64,000 nt of DNA from Dioscorea cayenensis subsp. rotundata (lineage: Eukaryota > Streptophyta > Magnoliopsida > Dioscoreales > Dioscoreaceae). The stretch spans positions 2,170,001 through 2,234,000 of the forward strand of contig NC_052479.1 in assembly GCF_009730915.1 (NCBI RefSeq), in the 5' to 3' direction. This document shows positions 27,601 through 38,892 of this stretch, in pieces. The stretch's first letter is position 1; the number at the start of each line of letters is the position of its first letter. The position numbers were made by a program, and so were the translations under genes. The notes beneath the pieces are model-generated. The model was not told the origin of the DNA. It made no database searches and saw only the letters and a program-made list of their open reading frames with translations.

Positions 27601-30002
27601 ACTTTCATTAGCAACCTTGAACACGCAGACCTGACGCAAGTTCTGGACAACAACATCTTTCCCATCATATCCTTTGCTGAAATCCTGCTCAGGATCAGGT
27701 GCACAGTACCTCCCATGGTTGATGCACTGTGATTTGCACTGCTTGCTCAGAACAAAAGATTCAGGGCAATACCAAGTAATATAATGTGGGGTGAACTGTG
27801 TATAGCCCTTTTGCTCAAGGATTTGTGCTGGACCTTTAAAGTTCCTCACAAATTCTATTTGAGCATCACACTTAGGCCCACATTCATCATTGCTGTTTGT
27901 CCAGAATTCATACTCCACACGTTCATCAGGATGGGGCAATGATTCCCTCCAATCCAGGTTGACATTAACCATTTCACCATTTGTAAGAGCTTCCTTGAGT
28001 TTATCGCCAAAGGCTTTGCTGATGAGTGCCGAAGGAATGGTAATATTCTGTACATGATCTTCTCCACCTTCTTCAGGTGAGTCCATTGTTATTAAAGGTT
28101 CCAACTTGTCATCTGCAACAAGAATTGCAGCAGCTCCAGCATTTTGTGCATTCCATGCCTTTGTTGTGAAATAGCAATCTGTTCATCATGAGCAAATCAT
28201 AAGCGAAAATCATTTCATCTTTACAAAGGTTGTGTCTATATACAGAGAACAGAATCATTGGAAAGCGAGAAGATTACATAACTTAATATGATACAGCATG
28301 GCTTTTGAAAAGGTAAGTTTAGTATAAAAAAGCCAGTAATTTACTTGTGCATCCAAAAATAGAATCACATTTATTGCCAGTTTGTGGCCGCTTACTAAAC
28401 GACAAATCCAAAAGAAATCAAAAGGTCCAGGAATTAGAAAAAACCAGACATCACAACCTTCAAAAAGTATACATTGCAGTATATTACTACTACCTTTTAA
28501 CTCTATGCGGAATATGTACAGTTATACCATCCATAGCTCTAGACTTATAAAAAAAACTTTAGCAAGACATTGCTTGTTAGGTGCCTCGGTACAATCAACA
28601 AATTCCACATGGTGTTTCATGCATAAATAGGAAGAGAGGAAGATAAAAATTTTAACTATTTCGAAGATCCATCAAGCGAAAATAAGGTGCACATCAATAT
28701 GAAAGCGAATGCTCTTACTGTCACCAACATTCAAATACTTTGGTTAGACACAAAAAGCTCAATAAAGACTCCTCAACAACTCATGCAATGTGAAAATTTG
28801 ATTAATTAATTCTATTGTTTCAGAAACAATGTGATAAAATCTCACAGCTCATACAATATAGAAGGAAGGCAAAAAGATCACAGAACTACTCAAAAGATAA
28901 AATGGTAAGATTGGTACTGAAAACCTAAAAATTTGCTTGGGGATCCAAAAAGAGATTTGCATATTGATGATTTGTGTTCTCTTACTGAGTTACAAATCCA
29001 AAGAAAAACATAAGTCCGGGTATCAGGAAAACCTAGACAACGCATACTAATGTGTTTTAACTTTATGCAAAACATGTACAGAATATCTTGTCAATACCTC
29101 TCAGCTAATAAAAAACACATTACCAAGACATTGCTTGTTAGATGCATCGGCACAAGCGACAACTTCCACGCATTATCAAGACATTTTATGCTGAACATGT
29201 ACAGCATACACCGTCAAAAGCAGTCGACTTATGGAAAACACATTATCAAGACATTGCTTATTAGATGCATCGGCACAAGCGACAACTTCCACATGTTGTT
29301 TCATGCAACGATCGGACAAGAGCAAGACAAAAGGAATTTTAACTATTTCAAAGTTCCATCAAGCGAAAGCGAAATGCACATCAATATGAAAGTGAACACT
29401 CAAACATCAATAGCTCCCCAATACTTTTGTTAACACATGAACAACACAACGAAGACCTCTCAACAACACATGCACTTGATTGATAAATTCTTTTCTTTTC
29501 AAAATCAATTCTCTAAAATCTCACAGCTCAAACAAGTAAATAACTGAAAAGGACTTCTTACCATCAAAGGCGGCAATCCAATAAAAAAAATCTCATATCT
29601 TTTACAAAAGCAATGATCTAACAAATAAGGACTACATCATCGAAGCAAGGTCAAACAAGTTAAGCGTCTAAAAAGGGAATCCAGAAAAGAGATGAAAACA
29701 GTACCTCCTCTATCCACAAGGAGAAAAATTGGAAGCCCTCCAGGTTTAGTCTTGAAGGAGATATCAAACTCATCAAAGCTTTTACAAGCCTTTCGATTTG
29801 CCTTAGGGTAAGTCACAATCCCAACCATAGTCCCACCATACTGAGGAACCCCAAAGTTCCCAATCGCACACTCATAAACATCCTTCAACGAATCCGGCGA
29901 TGTCACCTTCAAGCTGTTCTTCTCCACCACAAACCTCCCCAAACAACCACCCCAGAGAAAAACAACACACAACGAGAGCAACCAAACCTTTCCTCCTCCC
30001 AT
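24688..30002 (-). CDS. VSR: Vacuolar-sorting receptor (BP80/VSR)
   Basis: Twelve exons, all GT..AG, give 622 residues: 30002-29705, 28178-27492, 27376-27288, 27185-27116, 27040-26957, 26841-26765, 26663-26582, 25617-25538, 25448-25382, 25278-25150, 24997-24891 and 24786-24688. VSRs are type I receptors that bind sorting signals of soluble vacuolar proteins in the late secretory path and recycle from prevacuolar compartments. Seen here: signal peptide 1-22 ([16 protein letters not shown]); PA domain at about 50-165 ([23 protein letters not shown]); a Cys-rich central domain; EGF-like repeats at about 410-554, the last a calcium-binding type (DIDEC, then [12 protein letters not shown]); one membrane helix at 563-585; and a short cytosolic tail with YMPL at 604-607, the Tyr motif read by AP adaptors. 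Length and exon pattern fit an intact gene. Intron 1 (1.5 kb) contains internal duplications. I cannot say which VSR subclass it belongs to. Confidence 0.95.
28345..29535 (-). repeat. Local duplication within VSR intron 1
   Basis: A block at about 28345-28860 recurs at about 28940-29535. The second copy also holds a further tandem copy of a ~120-bp sub-unit. Copies of the sub-unit are centred on CAAGACATTGCTT at about 28565, 29124 and 29248, each preceded by an ACATGTACAG-like box and followed by CAACTTCCAC or CAAATTCCAC. All copies are intronic. Confidence 0.7.
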
Positions 30003-30300
30003 CCTAGCCCCAAACCAAGATCACCAGCAAAACCTAATCTTTCACCACCAAAAACTCAATCAGGGGAGGTCAAAAGCCTACTTTTTTCGATCAAAAACAA
30101 ACAAAAACATCAAATTCAGCGAAAAATACACTCAAAGATGAGATTTTGAGAGTAGAACCTGGATCGGGGCGGGCAGTAGGGATCGAAAAATTGGATCTTT
30201 TTGCTTCGAGACGAAGGCGAAGGGATCAAAGAATGGCTTGATTGACGTGCGAGAGAACTAATAAGAGCGACGTGTTCGGATTCGCAGCGTCTTTTATTTG
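30003..30300 (-). promoter_or_regulatory. 5' leader and proximal promoter of VSR
   Basis: This region is directly upstream of the VSR start. It is more GC-rich around 30165-30290 than the flanking DNA and has ACGTG-type cores on the plus strand (GACGTGCGAG, GACGTGTTCGG). The transcription start is not visible by eye. Confidence 0.35.
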
Positions 30301-31082
30301 GAATTCTCGGGGTTTTATTAATACCTTTTCAGAAGACTCTTTTAGTCGGTAATACATGTTTAGATTCAATCTCAACCGTCCATTATCACACAGTGCCTTG
30401 ATCAACGGCATATGATTTCTATGCATATATATATATATTTATATATGTATATGATTTTCTTTTGTTGATTTCTTGGGTATGTCCGGAAATATATAGTTGT
30501 TTATTTATATATTATATAAATAATATTTTTATAATCTTTAGGGTTTTTTTTTTGTTTTTTTATAGGGTTGAAACATCTTTATCTTCGATACTTTCAACAT
30601 TATAATTATATTTATAAATATTTTTAAACTTTAAAAATTTGGTTATATATATATATATATATACACACACAATTATAATGTTAAAGATAAAATAAGCAAT
30701 TACATATCTTTTCTAAAGTGTGATATTCAAATAGACGTATTCTTTTTTCTTATTTTAGAATACTAAATTTCTATTATTGGAGCTAAAACTTCATAGACTT
30801 TGAATAAATGGATATTTTTAAATAAATTATTTATTTAAATCTATAGAGATATAAAATTAATTGTGAAATACTAGGTCCAAGATAACATAATTTTTTTTCC
30901 TTTTCATCATTTGTATATTTTACAAATATGGTAGAAGTACACTATAAGAAAAAGGTGATTAAGTATAACACAACTTCATAATTTTTTTTGTATCCATGAT
31001 GCAAAAACTTTATCAAGGTAAAATACAACTAAAAGTTCAACCTAGTTTTTGGTTAAAATAAAAAGGAGCCATGCTATATTTA

Positions 31083-32207
31083 AGATTTACCGAATAAGTT
31101 TTCTGAATGATGTGGATGCTAACTTGCCATTCAGGTCATTATCCACCTCAATCTTTTTTAATATAAAATTCAAATTTAAACTTTAAAAGTCTCTAAATTC
31201 TTAAAATTTTTAAAAGTATAAAAATACATCTAAAATCCTAAAATCTTAAATCCAAATATTATAGAATACTATACCAATAAAATCTAATAACTTAAATTCT
31301 AAATAATAAATATGAAACCCTAAGGATTCATTTGGATCACCGAATGGTAATGGGATTATGGGAATGAGAATGAAAAAGTTATTTGGTTGGAAAAAATAAA
31401 TATTGGGAATGAGAAAAGTGGGATAGAGAATTGTATGTAAATAACTTTAATGCCCTTAATATAAAAAATGATATCTTATATATAAAATAACTACATATAA
31501 ATAAATATTTATATCTTATAATTTTTATAACTAATTATTTAGAATAAATAATTTCTTTTTATCACTATCCACTTTAATTATTAGAATTAATTATTTTACA
31601 TAATTATTATTGTTCAAATTATTTTATATGAATAGTTAAAATTAATACTCCATTTTAACCAAGTTTATTTTCACAACTATTGCTCATATGGAATTATTAA
31701 TATAATTAAATATTTTATATGTAATAGATAGGATGATAAAGCAACAAGGGCAAAAATGACAAACTTCATCTCAATCCAAGCATTACCCCCAATTTGCAAG
31801 GTAATAACAAGAACTTCTTTAAGACCATCACATGTCCTTCTCCTTGGGATTCTGACCATGGTTGGAGGTACCCAAACATGGGTTTGGATAGGTAGGGGTA
31901 ATGTTTTCCATACCTAAAGCTTCATTACCCCCATCCAAACGTACCGTAAAATCCTAAACCCAAAACTCTAAATCCTAAGCCATGAACCCTAAATAGTAAA
32001 TTATAAACCCCATATGATTTACCATTTATAATTTAAGGTTTAGGGAGGGAATTTTTTTTTTTTTGTTTATCATTTATTATTAAGGGTTTAAATTTAAGAT
32101 TTAGATAATAAAGAGATTTTTATTTTTTTAAAAAAAAAGAGAGAGAATGACATTGATGGATGCCAACTTGGCATCCATGTCATTCAAGAAACCTATTTAG
32201 TAAATCT
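31083..32207. mobile_element. Non-coding element with ~45-bp terminal inverted repeats
   Basis: The left end (31083-31127) begins AGATTTACCGAATAAG and continues through GATGTGGATGC. The reverse complement of the right end (32163-32207) begins AGATTTACTAAATAGG and continues through GACATGGATGC. The arms match at about four in five positions. The inside is AT-rich with CCTAAA-type simple sequence and a second, nested element. The superfamily is not determined because no clear target duplication was found. Confidence 0.6.
31324..31946. mobile_element. PIF/Harbinger-like MITE, nested
   Basis: The ends read GGATTCATTTGGAT and, reverse-complemented, CGGTACGTTTGGATGG. Both sides carry TAA (31321-31323 and 31947-31949), matching the 3-bp TWA duplications of PIF/Harbinger. 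The interior has the GGGAATGAGAA composition common in this group. The element is 623 bp and non-coding. Confidence 0.5.
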
Positions 32208-32257
32208 ATTATGTACAAATATTATTACTCAATGAAAAATAACTATATTATTATTAA

Positions 32258-32303
<46 letters not shown>

Positions 32304-32334
32304 TGATAATGTGGACAAACCATCCCACCCTTTT

Positions 32335-34697
32335 TGTCACACCCACCCCTTCTACTGAGGTAAATGTGGCACCCATCAGTTAAAATTCCCTTTTAACTGG
32401 AAACTGACACCCTGTTTTAAACAAAATCAGACCTACAAATCACAATTTACAACTTTACACCAACTACAGGTTCAAATACATAAATATCATGAATACAATA
32501 ACTCAAATTTGCGGGTACAACCGCTACAAGATCACAACACCAATGACAAGAAATAAAGAAAGGGGGGGACCCACTGCAGTAGTCGGGCCTTAGCCCGTCA
32601 CCATCAAAACCATCAAGTAAATACAGCAATAATACCATCGATATAAATCATATCACAGGATCCTTTTCCAGGACAAGTATTCACATCACGGAAATAAACA
32701 TTATTTTCCACAAAGCCAATGCCAAAAGTATAACCATGCATAATACCAGTAAAGATCCATGATACCATTCCTATACCAAGAATGAAAACCAATTCTACTA
32801 ACAATGCCGATAAAACATCTTTAATATGCTCACATGGTTTCGCAAATCACTCCAAATCAAAGCATATACCCATCAAAAATAAATACAAGAATTGAATAAT
32901 TAAATCACATATACATGTATTTTTCACTATTCACAACATCGTATAATTATACAAAACCGATGTATCAATACGGGCTATCATGGCACATCGTAGGGAAAAA
33001 TAAATATAAGTATATTTCGACCTTATACGCAATTAAACATGATAAAAATGAAATACTTAAACATTTATTTCCAAAAATACTAGCCATTAAACAATTATTT
33101 CAAAAATAATAATAATTAATCAATTATTTAAAAATAATAGCCACTACCAACTCACCCTGGTGTCCTTGGGTTCCTTCCTAGGCCCGGAACTCTCTCCTAA
33201 GCTCGAATAACACCTAATGTAATAATATAATAAAAAAATAAATACCACATTTAAAACAAAAAAAGAAAATACAAGAACAATAATAGACTATCTATTGCCC
33301 ACTCACTCCAATCGGTTCAAACCCCGACCAGATAACCAAATTGGTCTCCAATTACAATTAAGCTCAATTCAATTTGGAGCTGAACCATTCTCGAACCAAC
33401 CTCAATTCCATTGAACCAAACTCAAATTCACTGAACCAGCCTTGAACCAACTCAATTCTTATACAAAATATATTGAACCAACTTGGTTCAGCCCAAAACC
33501 CTTAGCCCAACATCCAAACCAAACCCAAATCAACTTCAACTAATTCAATTCAACCAAACCATTCAAGTCCAACCACACTCAACTTGATTTAATCAAACCC
33601 TGACCAGATCAATTCAATCAAACCCAACCAATTCAATTCTCATCCAAACCCAATTCCAATTCAATTAAATGAACTTGGTTAAACCAAATCAAACTCAACT
33701 CAATCAATTCAATTCAATTCAACTCAACCAAATCAATTATAACTTGGTTTGATCCAACCAAATCAACTTGGCTAACTCAACCAATTCCAATCTAACCATC
33801 ATCATTAACATCTTAATCATCATAATCATCAACTTAATTAACTAAACTAAAACCCTAATCTCGGTGCTACAGAATTGCTACATAGAAAACCGAAAAATCT
33901 CATCCTTTATTCAAGTCTAGATTCATCACAAATACAATGATTTTTTTCAACACAAATCGAAGAACAATCATCTATAACCATTAAACATGTTTTTCCCTAC
34001 TCAAATCCATCATTATCTTCATCAAATCCATCAAATACACATATATACATGCATACATACACTCATTCATCAAAAAAATACACCAAGAAAAGCTCTTACC
34101 AACTAAAAACCATCCCTCCCATGAGCCTCCCTCCGCGATCTCCCATCCCCCACCTCAAATCTCCCATTTTTTTCTCCTCATTTCTTCATTTTTTTATTTT
34201 ATTTTTTTCTTCCTAGGGTTCATCTGTAGCACAAAAGATGGAGAAGAAGATGTAACAATTTCTCAAACCCTAGATTTTTTTCCTCTAAATTACATTTTCA
34301 GCCGAAATTCACTTTCAATCCCTCCAAATATATTTTCTTACAAAAACAGTCCCTGAAAAAAACTCACCAATGATCCCTGAATTATGAAATAGTATTCTCA
34401 AAAGGTCCTTTCAAATTACCCAACGGTCCCCTAGGGTTATAACACAACATTTTTTTAAAAAGATCCCTTCCATCTTACTTTTTCAGTCCCTCGGTTTCCA
34501 TAAACATTTCATGTCCATCCTTTTCATTTATTTTTTTAACCCAAAATTTTTTTTAAAAACTTTTACATTTAAGTCCTTGTTCTTTCCGCTTGGGTTTCTC
34601 ACCAAAAAATTACTCCTGACAAAAAAATATTATCTGAATCGTAGTAATACCCTGAATATATTTTTCCAGTAATTATCCAAAGGTTCAGGGTATTACA
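32335..34697 (-). mobile_element. Solo LTR, family A-related (2.4 kb)
   Basis: The ends are TGTCACACCCACC and GGGTATTACA (TG..CA), with a perfect 5-bp duplication CTTTT on both sides (32330-32334 and 34698-34702). Short blocks match the two larger family A LTRs, for example the GGGCCTTAGCCCG box, a TCCAGGACAAG box and a GAAATAAACATTATTT box. On the minus strand it starts TGTAATACCCTGAACC, typical of gypsy Tekay/Del LTRs. There are no internal protein domains. Confidence 0.8.
33300..33850. repeat. Cryptically simple CAATTCAA/AACCAA tract within the solo LTR
   Basis: About 550 bases are built from overlapping variants of CAATTCAA, AACCAA and CAACTCAA. There is no coding potential. Confidence 0.75.
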
Positions 34698-34702
34698 CTT
34701 TT

Positions 34703-36352
34703 ACTATCATCTTTTTTTTTTTTGGGATCACTTGTCAATTATTTTTTGCATTGGAAGATAATTGAACCTTACCTCCTTTATGGGAGTCAAGTGTCTTATC
34801 GTTATGCTATTCATGGGAGTCAAGTGTTTTATCATTCGGCTATTGTGGCAGTGACAATGGGATTATTTTGAACATAATTTATCTCAATAAATAATGAAAA
34901 ATGACCAAATTAATTTTAAAATTTTGTATTGAATATGAACGAAGGTTAAAAAGAAAAAAAAGAAGTGGATTTAACTTTATTAAGAAATCTATGGATAGAA
35001 AGGACTATATCAAAAATTACCTCCACACATTAACAAAACTATGTCTAATTTATAAAACAAATTTTCCGCACCAAAATCTTAAAACATCCTACAAAACTCT
35101 AATTTATCCAAAGCATGACTTATAAATAAAGGATAAGTTTGAATTAATTTCTAATTAGTTTGGATATTTGTCAATCATTGGATAGGCTATGACACAAAAA
35201 TACAAGGACAAAGACAAAAATTTGAATATTTTCCTTAACAGTACTGTTTCTATACTTGTCCAAATGTTGTTCATCAATATTATTTACAAGCCTAGGTGTA
35301 AGTGTGGATTCCGGTGGGAGGATGATTTTTTTATTGAAATGCCAAAGTATGGCATGAAGGGATGGATGTGAGGCTTTTGAGCACATAAATTTTGATTAAA
35401 TTCCAAATATCAATAAAAATACAGTTATATGTTAAATCTTCTAAAACCAATTTAGTTGCCATATTAGATTTACAAAATATTAAATATTTAGTATTTTTGT
35501 CAAATAAAATGAACCCATCTTATATAATAATAATAAAGAATTTTTTACTCTAATTCAACTCATTTATGTGGTTTATCTATTTTTTTTTTTTAAGAAAAAA
35601 ATTCAACTCATCTATCAGTCAAACATATCTCCAACTAGCTTACAAATAGTTTTACTCATTTGACAACTCTAATCTATAATTTACTCTTGATCTATTTAAA
35701 TAATAATTCAAATCAAACTTAATCTTTTAGAAAATTCAAACACTTATTAAAGAACATAATGCAAAAAAATTATTTCATAGGAAAAGGAAGAAGTAAAAGA
35801 GAAGCATAAAGAATCAATAAAAGAGTAAGATCTCAATCATGTGGCACATGTGCTAAGCGTGCCATTTTCTAATGCCCACTTGGTGTCCTTGCCATCCCTG
35901 GCCGCACCACTTATATCACCACTCATGATCTAAACCTACCTAGTGAAAACCCCATGTTACCCTCCTACTCATTGCTAGGGTTCAAGGAAATAGTAATAGT
36001 CAGAAAAAAAATAATGAAACTAAACAAACATTTTCTACTAATATTTCATTTTCTTCCTTAATCAAAGGTTGAGTTCTTAAGTTATTAATAATTATATGAA
36101 TTTATTTGTTTTGATCCTTTTATAAAATATGGCCTCCTTAATCTATAAATCTCTCCTAAGTTATAATTTATTCAAAACATTCAACTATCTCCGATTGTAT
36201 CTTAAAACATGTTAGTACTTCAAAGCTTTATTTTTTTAAATATATTATTTCTTAAATTTTCATTTTTATTGTTGTCTCTCTTTTTTTGAACACTTGGTTA
36301 TGTCACAGTAATAACTCTCATTGTATTTACTAGTAAAACGCTGGAAGAAACA

Positions 36353-36389
<37 letters not shown>

Positions 36390-37060
36390 GTTTAAAAATA
36401 AAAATTTATAAGGTATATATTGATACAAATATTTAAAATATTTATATATTTAGAATATTTACCGATTCTTTTGAAATTTACCAACAACTTAACAGATTTT
36501 TTTCTTCTTCTAAATCAAAGTGAATCTATATTAGAGCACAAGTTAAAAATAAAGTTTGATAGACAAAATAATCCAATTTATTATTTTTACTTATTTTTCT
36601 AAAAAAAAATAATAGCCCAAACGTTAACTACCCCTAAGTTGTAATAAACAAAACCAAACCGAACAAACAACCAATACATTTTAATCAATTAACACGGGAT
36701 CTTTTCTGTAAGATATTTGTTTTAGATAAAACTCAAGATCATGTACTTGTTGAATTTGTTACGTACTTATACATATCTTTAACTTCTTTTAAATGGGAAG
36801 CGATTGTCATCTACATTAAAAAACCGAACCAAGTCAAAGTGGTCTAGAAATATAGAAGTATGTAAAAAATTGAAGAAAGAAGGGGTAAAATGGTGAAGAA
36901 GCAGAGAACTAGAGGCCAAGCATGAGATTCTGGACCCACGTAGGAAATTTAAAAAAAAATTAAAAATTAAAAAAAATAAAAATCACAAAAATAGAGGAAC
37001 AAAGAAAGATACGTTAGAGATTGAGCTTATTAGCTCTGATACTCTTTTGAGGATTCTTGC
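34703..37060. other. Intergenic region upstream of the response regulator
   Basis: AT-rich DNA with no recognised gene. It holds an (AAT)n run at about 36354-36386. Around 35820-35990 there is a less AT-rich patch without coding features. The last few hundred bases contain scattered GATCTT/AAGATC cores (for example near 36698 and 36737), the kind of site bound by type-B response regulators, but such short motifs are weak evidence. Confidence 0.45.
36354..36386. repeat. (AAT)n microsatellite
   Basis: About eleven AAT units lie in a row. Confidence 0.85.
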
Positions 37061-37256
37061 CAGGCCTTCCAAATTGTTTTGAGATCACGCAAAATCTGTT
37101 CAATGGATTTGATCATCATATCTTTCCAAGCTTTTCTCTTCAATAATATTCTCTTCTCTCTTTCTTATCTCTATATATCACTTTCTTTCTTATCTTCACT
37201 GCCTCTTTCTCCTCACCATTCTCCCCTTTTTTTCTTATTTGAATTTATGAGATTCA

Positions 37257-38776
37257 ATGTCTTCTTCTTCTACATCTTCTTGTGAAAAAAGTTGTGATTT
37301 TGGGAATGGTGGAGGTGGTGGTAATGGAAGTGAGGGTGACACCCCTCATGTTCTTGCTGTGGATGATAGTGTTATTGAGAGGAAACTTATTGAGAGGTTG
37401 CTCAAGAGCTCTGAGTACAAAGGTTCTTCCTTTCCTTTCCTTATCTTTCCTTCCTTTTTATGTTGATTTTTTTTATTTGAATTTCTTTGTTGGTTTTCTT
37501 ATTGCAACTTGGAACAATGAATTTATAAATTTTTATTGATTTAGTAGTTGCTTTTGATGATTTGGGTTGAGGTTCTTCTTGTTGGCTAATTAATTTCTTG
37601 TTAAAATAATGAATGTAGAAACTAGCTTTTCATCTGCACATTGATTGATTGTTTGGTAGTTGTTTTTGATTGATGGTTTATAAAGGTTTTATGGTTTTTA
37701 TATTGATTTCTAAAATGGTTTCTAGTTTTAAAAGTGATGTAAAAACTAGTTTAATTTGGACACAAAGGTACAGCCTTTTTTTTTTTTTTTTATCTTTTGT
37801 TTTCCAAACCAGCTTTGCATACAAAGGTTTGTTTCCTTCATACATTGATTTTGTGGTGGTTTTGATGATTAAGATTGATGGCTTCAAATTGGTTTTGCAT
37901 AAAAAAGATATATTGATTTTATAATTAAATAGATGATCAAGGTTGATAGTTTCTAATTGCAACAAAGAATGCAGAAACTAGAAACTGGATAGTGTTTCAA
38001 ACAAATTAAGGTTCTTTCTTTCTTCTTTTTCTTTAATGTATTGATTTTATAGTTAATTATAATGATTAATGTTAATGGATTATATAATGGCTTTTAATTG
38101 ATCAATGAATTTAGAAACTAAAACTTAATGGTCTTCTTTTTAGAGAAAATTGTCATGATTTTAAGGTCAATTGTTTCTATAACATTTTGTATTTCAGTGA
38201 CTACTGCTGAGAATGGTTTAAGGGCTTTGGAGTACTTAGGATTATTGGAAGATGCAAAAGAGAACAACTTAAAAAACAATGTAAAATTTTCTCTTTATCT
38301 CTAACTCTTCAGAATTCATTTACTGAAAAATTTCTGCAATGCAGGACTTGAAGGTAAATTTAGTGATCACAGACTACTGCATGCCGGGAATGACCGGGTA
38401 CGAATTACTCAAGAAGATCAAGGTAATAATTCAACATTTTGATTCCACAACTAAACAAAACTCATTCACAAAATGTAAATTTACTCTGAAAATAAAAAAA
38501 CATGCAGGAATCTTCAAATTTCAAAGAAATTCCAGTTGTGATCATGTCTTCAGAGAAAAACCCGACCCGGGTCGAAAAGTAATTCTCATATGCATATGTT
38601 CAATTGATTAATTTCTGAATGTTGTTCAATACTAATTAAATTTGATCAGGTGCTTAGAAGAAGGAGCTCTAGAATTCATGTTCAAACCGATTCAGCTATC
38701 GGATGTGAAGAGATTGAGATGCCATATGATGAAATTAGACGAGCAATGTAGCGGCGGCGGGGTTTGTGTTGGATGA
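37257..38776 (+). CDS. Type-A response regulator (cytokinin signalling)
   Basis: Five exons (37257-37422, 38198-38280, 38345-38422, 38508-38578, 38650-38776) give 174 residues, consisting of a receiver domain with short tails and no DNA-binding domain. Type-A regulators are phosphorylated through the His-to-Asp relay and damp cytokinin signalling. The receiver landmarks are present: the acidic pair DD at 36-37 (HVLAVDDS), phospho-acceptor Asp93 in [13 protein letters not shown], the MSSE segment after VVIM, and the conserved Lys145 in [12 protein letters not shown]. The N-terminus is Ser-rich followed by a Gly/Asn run. The C-terminus is short (about 30 residues after Lys145). The exon pattern (breaks after the DD helix, before [10 protein letters not shown], and before CLEEGA) matches plant type-A genes. 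A candidate 3' UTR intron runs from a GT at about 38791 to TTTTGTTGCAG ending near 38892. An upstream CT-rich leader runs from about 37140 to 37230. Confidence 0.95.
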
Positions 38777-38892
38777 TCAAGAAGAACAAATGGTAAAAAA
38801 AAAGAAGAAAAAAAAAATTCGAATTATGATTATTAAGAAAATGTCAATTGTTGCTTCTTTCTTGATCTTTCTTGATCTTTCTTTTGTTGCAG

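Larger units (their letters stand above)
30301..32334. other. Intergenic region with nested inverted-repeat elements
   Basis: AT-rich non-coding sequence with a TA/CA tract at 30642-30668 and a (TTA)n run at about 32253-32302. Two nested inverted-repeat elements are listed separately. No gene is recognised. Confidence 0.6.

Noticed and set aside
29050..29433. 127-residue open frame with internal repetition
   Set aside because: It lies in VSR intron 1 and its repetition comes from the intronic duplications; there is no start context or domain support.
33300..33850. CAATTCAA-type tract considered as a CRISPR-like or satellite array
   Set aside because: There is no fixed unit or spacer; it is cryptically simple sequence in a plant LTR.
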